A stretch of 64,000 nt of DNA from Winogradskyella sp. UBA3174 (GTDB lineage Bacteria; Bacteroidota; Bacteroidia; Flavobacteriales; Flavobacteriaceae): positions 8,032 through 72,031 of the forward strand of contig NZ_DEXW01000017.1 of the NCBI RefSeq assembly GCF_002364335.1, written 5' to 3'. A program made the position numbers and the translations under genes. This document shows, in pieces, positions 24,734 to 34,764 of this stretch. The notes under the pieces were generated by a model. That model saw nothing but the letters and a program-made list of their open reading frames with translations, ran no database searches and was not told the origin of the DNA. Numbering within the stretch: the stretch's first letter is position 1; every line of letters begins with the position of its first letter.

Positions 24734-27115
24734 CTAATTTAAGGATATAGATTTCTCCTCAAAAACAAATGAACCATCATTTGCGATACCTTCTATAAAT
24801 AATGTTATTGGAGTTTTTGGTCTTTTTATCTTTATACTAATTGTACCATTTTCATCTAATTTTAGTTGAGGTTTCCAATCAACAATACCATAACCTTTAT
24901 AAAAGGGGTCATCATAATATTTATATTTAGGCACATAAAATTTTTTCTCTTCACTAAACGTTAAAGGAATAGTATAGACTTGTGCTGATTTGTTGCTTCC
25001 AAGTGCTCTATAAACACTAGTGTTAATTGTGTATAATTTTAGTTCACCGTTATTACCTCTAATACCTCCGCCTATACCACTTCGGTTTATTTCTATATAG
25101 TCTATTTCATTTAAGGACATTCTATATAGCATACTAGTACCCATTAAAGGTTGATCATTTAAATATACCATCATAGGGTTATCTGATCTTCCACTAAAAA
25201 AAGTAACTTCACCTGTGCTACTAGTTTCGGTTTGAACTCGATTGGCTCTTAAGTAATCCTCTAATATGTAAAATGCATAACGGTCTTCGTCTGTAATAAT
25301 TTTAATTGTTCCATATCTATTTTTACCTAACTCACGTGTTCTAATTCTCAATTTATCTAAATCTGATACAACAAGTACCTCTTCTAATTGCTGTACTTCA
25401 TTTAAATTTTGATAGGCTACCGAATTTATGTTTAATTCAATATCTAATTTATTTGATGCGTTAGGAATAAGTATGTTTTGTTTAGTTTCTAAGGCTGGTA
25501 TTCTACTTGGAATAGATTGTAAATAAAGTTTTGCTGGTAGTAACCCGTCATCACTCTTTAAGCGCGATAAATAAATTTTATCAGTTTCTGAGATAAAAAT
25601 GTTTGGTATAAAAAAAGCATTTTCACTTTCATTAAACTCAAACATAGTAGGTTCCCATTTGGGTGTTGCATGCAACATATACTTAGCAACTTTATCTTCT
25701 TCATTACCATTAACATTAGCTTTTAGCGTTATACCTTGTTCAAAAGGGAAAAATTGATTAGTAGCATCACTATATATTTTATCCCAACTATAGCTACTCC
25801 AACCTTGAGTTAATAGCAAATCATCTAATTCATATTTCTTTTTTTCATTAACATTAGTAAAATAGTACTTTCCTCTTTCTATGGATCCATTTACATACGG
25901 TTGTAAATAGGTGTGAGATAAGATATTGTGATGCTTTTTATAAGAAAGCGTTGCTTCTGGAAGTACAGAAATACTCAATGAATTAAATTGAGAAGGATTA
26001 ATTGTTTTATAACTCAAGTTAATAGTTAAAGAGTCATATTGTTTCTTAGCAGAGACAGCATCTGAACTTATGATATTTATCCCTTGGTGGTTAAAAAATA
26101 AACGTTCTGCTATCGGTTGATCTTCCTCATTGAAGAGCGTTAATATATTAGTGCCTGCTGGGCAATTACTAAAATCAATAATCTTAGTAACGGCTGTCTT
26201 GTCATTAAAATAAACGTCGAGTACTTCGTAAAAATCTCCATTATGGATTAATAAAGTATGTCTTTTGTTCCTAATTTTTTCTAAAGTCACATCATTGGTT
26301 ATGATAGATAAAAAAGCTTTAGTTTTTTGTCTTTTTAAGGATAGAATAATTCCATTTGGTTTAATCCTTTGATTTATTTTAAAGTTTAAATCAGCATCCT
26401 TATAATTTATTTTTACTCTATAGCTGTTGTTTATATCTGCAAGTAATTGAAATTTACTAATTCCAAACTGGTTGGTTGTAAATTCAGATAAAACCACATT
26501 ATTTTTATCTAAAACCTCACCTTTCAGGTTTGGTATCCCAAGTCCAGATTTATCTTTAATAATAACACCTACATTATTAACGACACTATTAAGTATGTGT
26601 CCGCTTTCTGGTAAAAACTGAGCGTCTATATTATTCCCTGTTTCAGCGTTTTCGACATATTCTTCAGCCGCTGGATCAATGATTCTTATGGACTCTGTAT
26701 AATAGTTTTGCTCATCAAAATTAAGCATCCAATTGGTGTAAGCTTTAAACGTGTAATAACCAGATGAAAATGTAGAATCTAAGCTTATTGCATTTATAGC
26801 AACACCTTTATCTACACGGATCAGTTTTTCTTTAACAATAGTGTTGTTTGCATCAGATACGCTTATATATAAATTGGTAGTAAGTAAAGATGGTTTTTTA
26901 TCTTTTTTATCTAAAACATAAGCCGTAAAACCAATATCCTCCCCTTTGATATACGTAGATTTGTTAAGATGGGCATATACTATTTCTCTTGCAGCTTCTG
27001 TATAATCTTCATAAGCGTCTACTAGATCAGAATCTTCTTGCGAATTTGCAGAGAAGTTAGGTGAGATAAACAAGATAAGTATTAAAGGAAGTCTAAGTAA
27101 GTTAAGTATTTTCAT
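24734..27115 (-). CDS. MG2-domain/TonB-plug-like envelope protein
   Basis: A 793-residue exported protein with a signal ending SPNFSANSQ. The N-terminal part (VYAHLNKSTYIKGEDIGFTAYVL, about 48-70) is an MG2-type macroglobulin domain. Later strands repeat Ig-like folds. A plug-like element (AFYILEDYLRANRVQTE, then the short PMMVYLNDQPL) is present, but no C-terminal barrel. Large flavobacterial proteins of this class are annotated as MG2 or plug-containing proteins of unknown role in the envelope. It is followed by the histone-deacetylase-family gene, probably in the same operon. Confidence 0.8.
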   Translation of the reverse strand: MKILNLLRLPLILILFISPNFSANSQEDSDLVDAYEDYTEAAREIVYAHLNKSTYIKGEDIGFTAYVLDKKDKKPSLLTTNLYISVSDANNTIVKEKLIRVDKGVAINAISLDSTFSSGYYTFKAYTNWMLNFDEQNYYTESIRIIDPAAEEYVENAETGNNIDAQFLPESGHILNSVVNNVGVIIKDKSGLGIPNLKGEVLDKNNVVLSEFTTNQFGISKFQLLADINNSYRVKINYKDADLNFKINQRIKPNGIILSLKRQKTKAFLSIITNDVTLEKIRNKRHTLLIHNGDFYEVLDVYFNDKTAVTKIIDFSNCPAGTNILTLFNEEDQPIAERLFFNHQGINIISSDAVSAKKQYDSLTINLSYKTINPSQFNSLSISVLPEATLSYKKHHNILSHTYLQPYVNGSIERGKYYFTNVNEKKKYELDDLLLTQGWSSYSWDKIYSDATNQFFPFEQGITLKANVNGNEEDKVAKYMLHATPKWEPTMFEFNESENAFFIPNIFISETDKIYLSRLKSDDGLLPAKLYLQSIPSRIPALETKQNILIPNASNKLDIELNINSVAYQNLNEVQQLEEVLVVSDLDKLRIRTRELGKNRYGTIKIITDEDRYAFYILEDYLRANRVQTETSSTGEVTFFSGRSDNPMMVYLNDQPLMGTSMLYRMSLNEIDYIEINRSGIGGGIRGNNGELKLYTINTSVYRALGSNKSAQVYTIPLTFSEEKKFYVPKYKYYDDPFYKGYGIVDWKPQLKLDENGTISIKIKRPKTPITLFIEGIANDGSFVFEEKSISLN

Positions 27116-27232
27116 AATGGCTGATTTTTATATAAAAATATCAAAAATTACAACATTGCTTATGGGTTTTAACTAATCTTTAGGTCAATAAAGACCTATT
27201 TACGAAGCTATACAAAATGCTGTTTTAAAAAT

Positions 27233-29359
27233 CTACTTATGAAGCTGAAGCTGAATACGTTTTCTAGCCACATCAACTTCTAAAACTTTTACGATAATTT
27301 GCTGATGAAGATGAACGTGCTCATTAACATCTTTAACAAAAGTATCTGATAAATTAGAGACATGTATAAGGCCACTTTCTTTAATACCAATATCTACAAA
27401 ACAACCAAAGTTGGTTATGTTATTGACGATTCCCGGTAATAACTGTCCTGTATGTAAGTCGTTAATCGTCTTTATACTTTGATTAAAAGTGAAGACTTTC
27501 GCTTGTTCTCTAATATCTAAACCAGGTTTTTGTAGCTCTTTAATAATATCTTGAAGCGTTAGTAAACCAATAGTTTCTGTGTAATATTTTTTTAAATCTA
27601 TTTTTTGAAGAACCCCTTTGTTTCCAATTAATTCATCAAGAGAAATTTTCTCGTCCTTTGCCATTTTTTCAACTATTTTATAAGCCTCAGGATGAACAGA
27701 AGAATTATCTAGCGGATTTTTAGCATCATGAATTCTTAAAAAACCAGCAGCTTGTTCGAAAGCTTTTCCACCCAAACGCGGTACTTTTTTAATTGTATTT
27801 CGCGATGTAAATACGCCATTTTCGTTTCGATAATCAAAGATATTTTCAGCTAGTTTTGGTCCAATACCAGATACATAACTTAGTAAAGAGGTACTTGCCG
27901 TATTAATGTTAACACCAACAGAATTTACACAATTTTCTACCACAACATCTAATCGCTTCTGAAGTTTCGTCTGATCTACGTCGTGCTGGTATTGACCAAC
28001 ACCAATAGATTTAGCGTCAATTTTTACTAATTCGGCTAAAGGGTCTTGTAAACGTCGTCCAATAGATACCGAACCTCTTACAGTTACATCGTAATTTGGA
28101 AACTCATCACGAGCAATTTTTGATGCAGAATAAATACTAGCTCCAGCTTCACTTACCACAAATACTTGAAGTTCGTTCTTAAACTGAATCTTTCTAATCA
28201 ACGCTTCAGTTTCTCTAGAAGCAGTTCCGTTACCAATCGCAATGGCTTCAATTTTATAGGCTTCAGCTAAAGATGAAATCTTTTTTATAGCACCAATACT
28301 GTCACTTTTTGGCGGATGTGGATATATTGTTTCGTTATGTTTTAAGCCACCTTGTGCATCTAAGCAAACGATTTTACAACCCGATCTAAAACCCGGATCT
28401 ATTGCTAAAACCCGTTTTTCGCCAAGTGGAGAGCCTAGTAATAATTGTTTTAAGTTTTTAGCAAAAACAGTAATTGCAGATTCATCAGCTTTTTCTTTTG
28501 CATTTTGAAGTGCTTCGTTACTAAGCGAAGGAAATAATAAGCGCTTATAAGCATCAGAAACAGCCAATTCTATTTGGTCGGCACAAGCATTTTGACCTCG
28601 TATGAGTTTATTATCAATATAATCTAAGGCTTTTACAGCGTCAATTTCAATTTTTACACGAATAAATCCTTCATTTTCTGCACGTAGAATAGCTAATAAC
28701 CGGTGCGATGGAATACGACTTAAAGATTCTGACCAATCAAAATAGTCTCTAAATTTTTGCGCTTTCTCGTCTTTAGCTTTAGTTTTTACAATTTTAGTAG
28801 AAATTTGAGCGTAACGCTTAATTTGGTTTCTTAGGTTATTTCTAATATCGGTACGCTCATTAACCCACTCGGCAATTATATGTCTTGCACCTTCTAAAGC
28901 ATTTTCAACAGTAATAATAGCTCCTTTTGTATATCTTAATGCAATAGATTCTAGATCATTTGCATTTTGACTCATTATGATTTTGGCTAAAGGTTCTAAA
29001 CCATTTTTACGAGCGGTTTCGGCTTTAGTTTTACGCTTTTTCTTAAAAGGCAAATACAAATCTTCGAGTGTTACTAAATCTTGAGAATTTTCAATTTTTT
29101 GTTTTAACTCGTTGCTTAAAACATCTTGTTCTAAAAGTGCCTTTAAAATGGCAGATTTTCGTTTTTCTAAAGTTTCAAATTCATCTTTGTACTTAACGAT
29201 ATCACCAATTTGTACTTCGTCTAAATTTCCTGTTGCTTCTTTTCTGTAACGCGAAATAAAAGGAATTGTACAGTCTTCGTTTAGTAAAGCTATTGTGCTT
29301 TTAACAGAGACTTCTGTTAATTGAGTTTTAGAAATTATGAATTTTAATAATTGAATCAT
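27233..29359 (-). CDS. tex: Tex family RNA-binding transcriptional accessory protein
   Basis: A 708-residue cytoplasmic protein with the complete Tex order: N-terminal helical domain, a YqgF-like RNase H fold (VLAIDPGFRSGCKIVCLD, about 316-333), helix-hairpin-helix repeats (SYVSGIGPKLAENIFDYR) and a C-terminal S1 domain (TGQLLPGIVNNITNFGCFVDIG). Tex binds single-stranded nucleic acid and affects transcription and stress tolerance. It starts 6 bases after the stop of metG, so the pair is probably co-transcribed. Confidence 0.96.
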   Translation of the reverse strand: MIQLLKFIISKTQLTEVSVKSTIALLNEDCTIPFISRYRKEATGNLDEVQIGDIVKYKDEFETLEKRKSAILKALLEQDVLSNELKQKIENSQDLVTLEDLYLPFKKKRKTKAETARKNGLEPLAKIIMSQNANDLESIALRYTKGAIITVENALEGARHIIAEWVNERTDIRNNLRNQIKRYAQISTKIVKTKAKDEKAQKFRDYFDWSESLSRIPSHRLLAILRAENEGFIRVKIEIDAVKALDYIDNKLIRGQNACADQIELAVSDAYKRLLFPSLSNEALQNAKEKADESAITVFAKNLKQLLLGSPLGEKRVLAIDPGFRSGCKIVCLDAQGGLKHNETIYPHPPKSDSIGAIKKISSLAEAYKIEAIAIGNGTASRETEALIRKIQFKNELQVFVVSEAGASIYSASKIARDEFPNYDVTVRGSVSIGRRLQDPLAELVKIDAKSIGVGQYQHDVDQTKLQKRLDVVVENCVNSVGVNINTASTSLLSYVSGIGPKLAENIFDYRNENGVFTSRNTIKKVPRLGGKAFEQAAGFLRIHDAKNPLDNSSVHPEAYKIVEKMAKDEKISLDELIGNKGVLQKIDLKKYYTETIGLLTLQDIIKELQKPGLDIREQAKVFTFNQSIKTINDLHTGQLLPGIVNNITNFGCFVDIGIKESGLIHVSNLSDTFVKDVNEHVHLHQQIIVKVLEVDVARKRIQLQLHK

Positions 29360-29365
29360 TATAGG

Positions 29366-31426
29366 TTAACTAATTTTTAACCCATTAGCAACATTATCAA
29401 TATCAGGATTCACAAATACTAAATTACCGCCTTCGTCTTCAGTCATTAATATCATTCCTTGACTTTCTACTCCTCTCAGAGCTCTAGGTGCTAAATTCAC
29501 TAAAACCGTAACACGTTTTCCAATAATATCTCCTGGTTTAAAGCTCTCTGCAATACCAGAAACTATGGTACGTGTATCTATACCAATATCTACTTTTAGA
29601 ACTAAAAGCTTTTTGGTCTTAGGCACCTTTTCGGCTTCTAAAATAGTACCAACTCTAATGTCTAGTTTTGTGAAATCGTCAAAAGTAATTTCTTTTTTTT
29701 GAGGTTCTAGGGTTTTTTTAGCGGCTTCGTTCGCTTTTTTACTTGCTTCTAATTTATCACGTTGTTTTTCAATTTCTAAGTCTTCGATTTTTGAAAATAA
29801 TAATTCACCTTTCCCTATTTGATGTGAAGCAGGAAGCAATATCTTTCTAGTCGAAACCTCATCCCAAGTAGATTCAGAATCGAGTGTAGAATGGCAAAGA
29901 ATACCTTTCAGTTTTTTTGAAGTAAAGGGTAAAAATGGTTCACACAATGTGGCTAATGCTGAAGCAATTTGAAGCGCAACAAACATTACTGTTTTAGTAC
30001 GTTCTGCATCTGTTTTAATAGTTTTCCAAGGCTCTTCGTCTGCTAAATACTTGTTTCCTAATCGCGCCAAATTCATTAACTCTTGGCTTGCTTCTCTAAA
30101 GCGATAACGCTCAATAGAACTAGATATAACCGCAGGATATGCTCTAAGCGTTGCTAAAGTGTCTTCATCTATGACTTTAAAATCAGTAGGTTGAGGTACA
30201 ATACCTTCATAATATTTATTAGTAAGTACAACAACACGATTTATAAAATTTCCAAAAATTGCAACGAGCTCATTATTGTTTCTTGCTTGAAAATCTTTCC
30301 ATGTAAAATCATTATCCTTTGTTTCTGGTGCGTTTGCAGTTAATGCATAACGCAACACGTCTTGCTGATTCGGAAAATCAATTAAATACTCTGGTAGCCA
30401 TACTGCCCAGTTTTTTGAAGTTGAAAGCTTATTACCTTCTAAATTTAAAAACTCATTTGCTGGTACATTTTCTGGTAAGATGTAAGAGCCTTCTGCTTTT
30501 AACATTGCTGGAAAAATAATACAGTGAAAAACGATATTATCCTTACCTATAAAGTGCACTAAAGTAGTGTCTTTGTCCTTCCAATAATCTTCCCAGTTCT
30601 TACCTTCTCTTGCAGCCCATTCTTTAGTTGCAGAGATATAACCGATAGGTGCATCAAACCAAACGTATAAAACTTTGCCTTCTCCACCTTTAACTGGTAC
30701 AGGTATTCCCCAATCTAAATCTCTTGTTACTGCTCTTGGTCGTAAACCGTCATCAATCCAAGATTTTACCTGACCATAGACATTTGGTTTCCAATCTTTT
30801 TTATGACCTTCTAATATCCATTTTCTAAGAAATTCTTCATGTTTATTTAGCGGTAAAAACCAGTGTTTTGTTTCCTTTAAACTCGGTACATTTCCTGTTA
30901 TCGCGGATTTAGGATTTATTAAATCTGTAGCATTATGACTTGTACCACAGTTTTCGCATTGATCTCCATAACTTTCTTCATTACCACACTTTGGACAAGT
31001 TCCGACAACAAAACGATCTGCTAAAAACTGATTGGCTTCTGCATCGTAAAGCTGTGCTGAAACTTCTTCAACAAACTCATTTTTATTATACAAGGTCTTA
31101 AAAAACTCCGAAGCCGTGTCATGATGAATTTTAGCTGATGTGCGTGAGTAATTATCGAATGAAATACCAAACTCTTCAAAAGATGTTTTAATAATTTCGT
31201 GATATTTATCAACAATATCTTGAGGTGCTACTCCTTCTTTTTTAGCTTTTATTGTAATTGGTACTCCGTGCTCATCACTGCCGCAAATAAAAGCAACATC
31301 ATTACCTGTTAACCTTAAATATCTTGAATAAATATCTGCAGGCACATAAACACCTGCTAAATGACCAATGTGTATAGGTCCATTAGTATAAGGCAGGGCA
31401 GCAGTAATTGTATAGCGTTTAGACAT
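29366..31426 (-). CDS. metG: methionyl-tRNA synthetase
   Basis: A 686-residue class I enzyme that charges tRNA-Met. The HIGH motif is H19-I-G-H22, a zinc knuckle (CPKCG and CENCG) sits near residues 144-162, and the KMSKS equivalent is KLSTSKNW near residues 331-338, the form expected in Bacteroidota. A C-terminal EMAP II-like tRNA-binding OB domain ([20 protein letters not shown]) ends the protein. Between the anticodon domain and the OB domain lies an unusual segment, [18 protein letters not shown], encoded by DNA with a small palindrome (29871-29881). It looks like an in-frame copy of a dispersed repeat. Confidence 0.96.
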   Translation of the reverse strand: MSKRYTITAALPYTNGPIHIGHLAGVYVPADIYSRYLRLTGNDVAFICGSDEHGVPITIKAKKEGVAPQDIVDKYHEIIKTSFEEFGISFDNYSRTSAKIHHDTASEFFKTLYNKNEFVEEVSAQLYDAEANQFLADRFVVGTCPKCGNEESYGDQCENCGTSHNATDLINPKSAITGNVPSLKETKHWFLPLNKHEEFLRKWILEGHKKDWKPNVYGQVKSWIDDGLRPRAVTRDLDWGIPVPVKGGEGKVLYVWFDAPIGYISATKEWAAREGKNWEDYWKDKDTTLVHFIGKDNIVFHCIIFPAMLKAEGSYILPENVPANEFLNLEGNKLSTSKNWAVWLPEYLIDFPNQQDVLRYALTANAPETKDNDFTWKDFQARNNNELVAIFGNFINRVVVLTNKYYEGIVPQPTDFKVIDEDTLATLRAYPAVISSSIERYRFREASQELMNLARLGNKYLADEEPWKTIKTDAERTKTVMFVALQIASALATLCEPFLPFTSKKLKGILCHSTLDSESTWDEVSTRKILLPASHQIGKGELLFSKIEDLEIEKQRDKLEASKKANEAAKKTLEPQKKEITFDDFTKLDIRVGTILEAEKVPKTKKLLVLKVDIGIDTRTIVSGIAESFKPGDIIGKRVTVLVNLAPRALRGVESQGMILMTEDEGGNLVFVNPDIDNVANGLKIS

Positions 31427-31477
31427 GAAGCTTTATTTAATTAGACGTCAAATTTACGATTTTACGGCTAGTTAATA

Positions 31478-31519
31478 AAATAAAGACGCCTTTAGGATTA
31501 ACTAAAGGCATCTTTATTT
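31478..31519 (-). terminator. terminator of the DUF1800-DUF1501 pair
   Basis: An 18-bp near-perfect stem (31478-31495 with 31502-31519, one mismatch) around GATTAA, lying just past the DUF1501 stop and in front of metG. On the minus strand the 3-prime arm ends in TCTTTATTTTATT, a U-rich tail. Confidence 0.8.
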
Positions 31520-31531
31520 TTAAGAATCAAT

Positions 31532-33136
31532 TTATCTAATGATTAGTGGTTTACTAAAGTTTTGATTCCCTACCGAAATCCTATAAATATATTGACCTAC
31601 ATGAAGTTTTTGTGACACTGTATCTTTTATACTTATATTGTGCTCACCAGCAAAAAGCATTTCATTTTTAAGGGTTGCCACATCTCTTCCCATAATATCA
31701 TAAAGTTTTATCACAGTGTGTTGTGTATATGGATTCTTAATATGTAATATGGTATCTAAATCTGTGTAAATTACCTGATGCTTAAACCTGTTTTGATTAA
31801 ATTCGTCTACGGACAGTAAGCTACAATTAAAGCCTAAATCTACTCTTGCATACGTCTGATTAAGTAAAGCTTCATCAACTAAATTACTATCTATACACAA
31901 CCATTCTTGCATAATGGTAGCATAAACTTCTCTAAAATCTTGGGTATAGTTAAGATTACCGTTAGTTAAGTTGCTGAGATCGGGATGGTCACTTATAAAG
32001 CCATTGCCTTGTAATGCTGGTCCAAAGAGCATCATCGGAGCCGCAGTTCCGTGATCTGTGCCATTAGAACCGTTCTCATAAACACGACGTCCAAATTCGC
32101 TAATTGTCATTGATAATACTTTATCATCAAAGCCCGCTTGAGCTAAATCTTCATAAAATGTTTTCATAGAATTAGATAAATCCACCAATAAATCTCTGTG
32201 ATTATTTACCTGATTGGCATGTGTGTCAAAACTACCCAAAGTTACCATATAGACTTTAGTGCCTAAGTTTCCTTTAATTAAACGTGAAACTATAGAAAGT
32301 TGTCTCCCTAAATCGGAGTCCATATATTCTGAAGTATTTACACCTTCGGTATAAGCTTCATGTATAGTGCCAGCATATTGATATGTCGTATTTGTAGTAC
32401 CACGCATAAACTCTAATTGTTCACCATAAATACATTCTGGAAAACTAGACATATCATGTACAGTTCCGTTTTCTGCTATAGCTTGCAGTTGATCGGGATT
32501 TGCGACTGAAAACGCATAATTACTAGAGTCACTATCAAATATTAAATTACCAACACTACCAATTTGTATAGCCGCTGGTACATTTGGTGGATTAATTAAA
32601 TATTCTGGATATAATTCTTCAAAATGTCTACCTAACCAACCAGACTGCGCTCCATTTGTAGGGTCTGTTGATGCCCATATATCGGAGCCTGCAAAGTGAG
32701 ATTGACTTGAGTTTTCGTAACCAACACCGTTAACTACTTTCATTCCTCCATTATTCCAAAGGTCCAATAAATCATCCATATAACTTGGGATACCAAAATC
32801 TGGTGTTAATGCCGTTATTTGGTTTTGGTAATGTCTAATATTTGGACGGTAAGCAGCATAAGTATCATAGTCGTAAAGAGGCACTATAGTATTAAGTCCG
32901 TCGTTACCTCCTTTGAGTCTTATAATTACTAAAATTCTATCTGTTTCTGAGTTGCTAATAGCTGCTGCAAGTTTAGAACTGTTTGATGCTGATAGTGGCA
33001 TTCCACCTACCATCATGGTACCTGCACCTGCAAGACCTAAGGCTTGTAAAAAAGAGCGTCTGTTCCATTTTTTATGTTCCAAATCGTGCTCACTAGTGCC
33101 AAATTTGGTGTCTTTGTTTGAGTTGTGTTCGCACAT
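31532..33136 (-). CDS. DUF1501 protein with Tat-like signal and T9SS tail
   Basis: A 534-residue exported protein. A twin-arginine signal (WNRRSFLQALGLAGAG, R26-R27) precedes the DUF1501 domain (arylsulfatase-like fold), which includes RLKGGNDGLNTIVPLYDY, SHFAGSDIWAS and the FGRRVYENGSNGTDHG block. The last about 75 residues (NPYTQHTVIKLYDIMGRD ... KPLIIR) form a T9SS sorting domain. It lies 9 bases after a DUF1800 gene, the usual partner. The pair is widespread in surface-associated bacteria and biochemically undefined. The combination of Tat and T9SS signals implies folding before outer-membrane export. Confidence 0.9.
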   Translation of the reverse strand: MCEHNSNKDTKFGTSEHDLEHKKWNRRSFLQALGLAGAGTMMVGGMPLSASNSSKLAAAISNSETDRILVIIRLKGGNDGLNTIVPLYDYDTYAAYRPNIRHYQNQITALTPDFGIPSYMDDLLDLWNNGGMKVVNGVGYENSSQSHFAGSDIWASTDPTNGAQSGWLGRHFEELYPEYLINPPNVPAAIQIGSVGNLIFDSDSSNYAFSVANPDQLQAIAENGTVHDMSSFPECIYGEQLEFMRGTTNTTYQYAGTIHEAYTEGVNTSEYMDSDLGRQLSIVSRLIKGNLGTKVYMVTLGSFDTHANQVNNHRDLLVDLSNSMKTFYEDLAQAGFDDKVLSMTISEFGRRVYENGSNGTDHGTAAPMMLFGPALQGNGFISDHPDLSNLTNGNLNYTQDFREVYATIMQEWLCIDSNLVDEALLNQTYARVDLGFNCSLLSVDEFNQNRFKHQVIYTDLDTILHIKNPYTQHTVIKLYDIMGRDVATLKNEMLFAGEHNISIKDTVSQKLHVGQYIYRISVGNQNFSKPLIIR

Positions 33137-33145
33137 AATAGTAGG

Positions 33146-34603
33146 TTATTTAAGTTGAAATTCTGGGGTTTTAATTAAATGAAGTAGTAGAAGTACGACT
33201 TGATACGGAACAGACTCATATTGTAAATTCCATATTTGGTCCTCGTAGTAATTTTCAGGTAAATTATGCTTAAAAATATCTGTAGCAATTTGATAATCTT
33301 CTACAGAATATAATTCTAAAGGTATAAAGCGATCAATAATACTTTTAGCAATTATGTAGACATCATTGCTATTATCTGAACTTTCTATTGCAAATGTTCG
33401 CAGTTCTTCATTAAAATTATTCCAAGTATGCCAAATGATCCATTTTAAAATTTGCCATCTACCAGTTAATGTACTTGCGTTAATCCAATCTCTATCTCCT
33501 TGCCAACCAGCAACATCAATAGGTTCAAACATTTGTTGTCCAAGTACATTGTTAAACCAAACCATACCTTCGTAATGGTCTTGTTGCATACTAAAATTTG
33601 TAATATTTAAGTAGGCCATTGTCATATCATATGGACTCTTAATTTGAATACCAATAGTTTTTGAATCAAAAAAGTGGTCGCTTTTAAACAGTATTCTTAG
33701 AATGTTAGCAATATTAAAATCTTGAACAAAAACAGAAGCCATATCAGCAATAACATCTTCGTTTACGGTTGCACTAACAAAATAGGTGTATAGTTTTTTA
33801 CAAATATGCGCTGCTATTTGAGGTGCTCTTTCTTGAAAAAGGAGGTTAATAAGTCCATCGTAATCCCAGTTCCCTTCTTGACCAAAAATAATTTTATCAG
33901 AATTATCAAAAGTACTAGTATCGTAATAAATTGGATACGTCCAATTTTCTCTGTGATTATAGCCAGTTAAAGCTTTGGATGTTTCTACAATATCTTCTTG
34001 TGTGTAACCATTATCAACTCCAAGCGTAAATAGCTCGTAAAGTTCGCGAGCGTAATTTTCGTTAGGACTATTGTTTGTGTTTTCAAATCCATTGAGAAAA
34101 AGGAGCATAGCTGTTGTTTTTCCTATATCTCCAACAAAGTCTTGAAAATTACTTAACATGTGCTCTTCTATAGTCCTATAGTATTGGTATAAATGATTAC
34201 TGGCATAATAATCTTCTAAACGTGTTACAAAATGATTACTCCAAAACAATATTAAACGGCCTTTTAAACCGGTTGTTTGCATTTGGTTCATCAATTCTAA
34301 AAAAACTTCTTTGTGATTTAGTTGGGTTTGTTCGTTAAAATCAAATCCTAAATTAGAATAATCATCATTGGTGAAATCTGCCCATACTGGTTCTGGCCAA
34401 GCAGGTGCATTTACTGATTCATCTATAAGTTGGTCAATTAAGTCATTTGGATTCAATGCTAAAGCAGAGTTAATTGTCGCTTTATTAGCGTCATAACCAA
34501 GGCGTCGGTAAGCATGCCTTATTCGTTCAGCATTCCAAGGGTTTTCGGTGGATGGTACATACGGCTGTAATGTACTTGTAATACAAGAAGTAAACACACT
34601 CAT
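33146..34603 (-). CDS. DUF1800 domain protein
   Basis: A 485-residue protein with the DUF1800 signature order: AYRRLGYDANKATI near the start, then LILFWSNHFVT, NYARELYELFTLGVDNGYTQEDI (about 180-202), IAAHICKKLYTYFV and DVAGWQGDRDWINASTLTGRW. The start of the protein shows only a weak signal (MSVFTSCITSTL), possibly a lipoprotein with Cys at 7. It is followed by the DUF1501 gene after 9 bases, forming the conserved DUF1800-DUF1501 operon. The role is unknown. Confidence 0.9.
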   Translation of the reverse strand: MSVFTSCITSTLQPYVPSTENPWNAERIRHAYRRLGYDANKATINSALALNPNDLIDQLIDESVNAPAWPEPVWADFTNDDYSNLGFDFNEQTQLNHKEVFLELMNQMQTTGLKGRLILFWSNHFVTRLEDYYASNHLYQYYRTIEEHMLSNFQDFVGDIGKTTAMLLFLNGFENTNNSPNENYARELYELFTLGVDNGYTQEDIVETSKALTGYNHRENWTYPIYYDTSTFDNSDKIIFGQEGNWDYDGLINLLFQERAPQIAAHICKKLYTYFVSATVNEDVIADMASVFVQDFNIANILRILFKSDHFFDSKTIGIQIKSPYDMTMAYLNITNFSMQQDHYEGMVWFNNVLGQQMFEPIDVAGWQGDRDWINASTLTGRWQILKWIIWHTWNNFNEELRTFAIESSDNSNDVYIIAKSIIDRFIPLELYSVEDYQIATDIFKHNLPENYYEDQIWNLQYESVPYQVVLLLLHLIKTPEFQLK

Positions 34604-34764
34604 AAGTAGAATTTTTTGGTTAAACGGGTCTAAAAACTACGAGGGATGTTGTTAATATACGATTACCTTGTGTTATTTGGATGTTTTCTGTTAAAAAAAT
34701 ATTAAAATAGCATTATTCACTACTTCGTGTATAACTTTTTTATCTTTACAAAAAAGCAGTTTTT

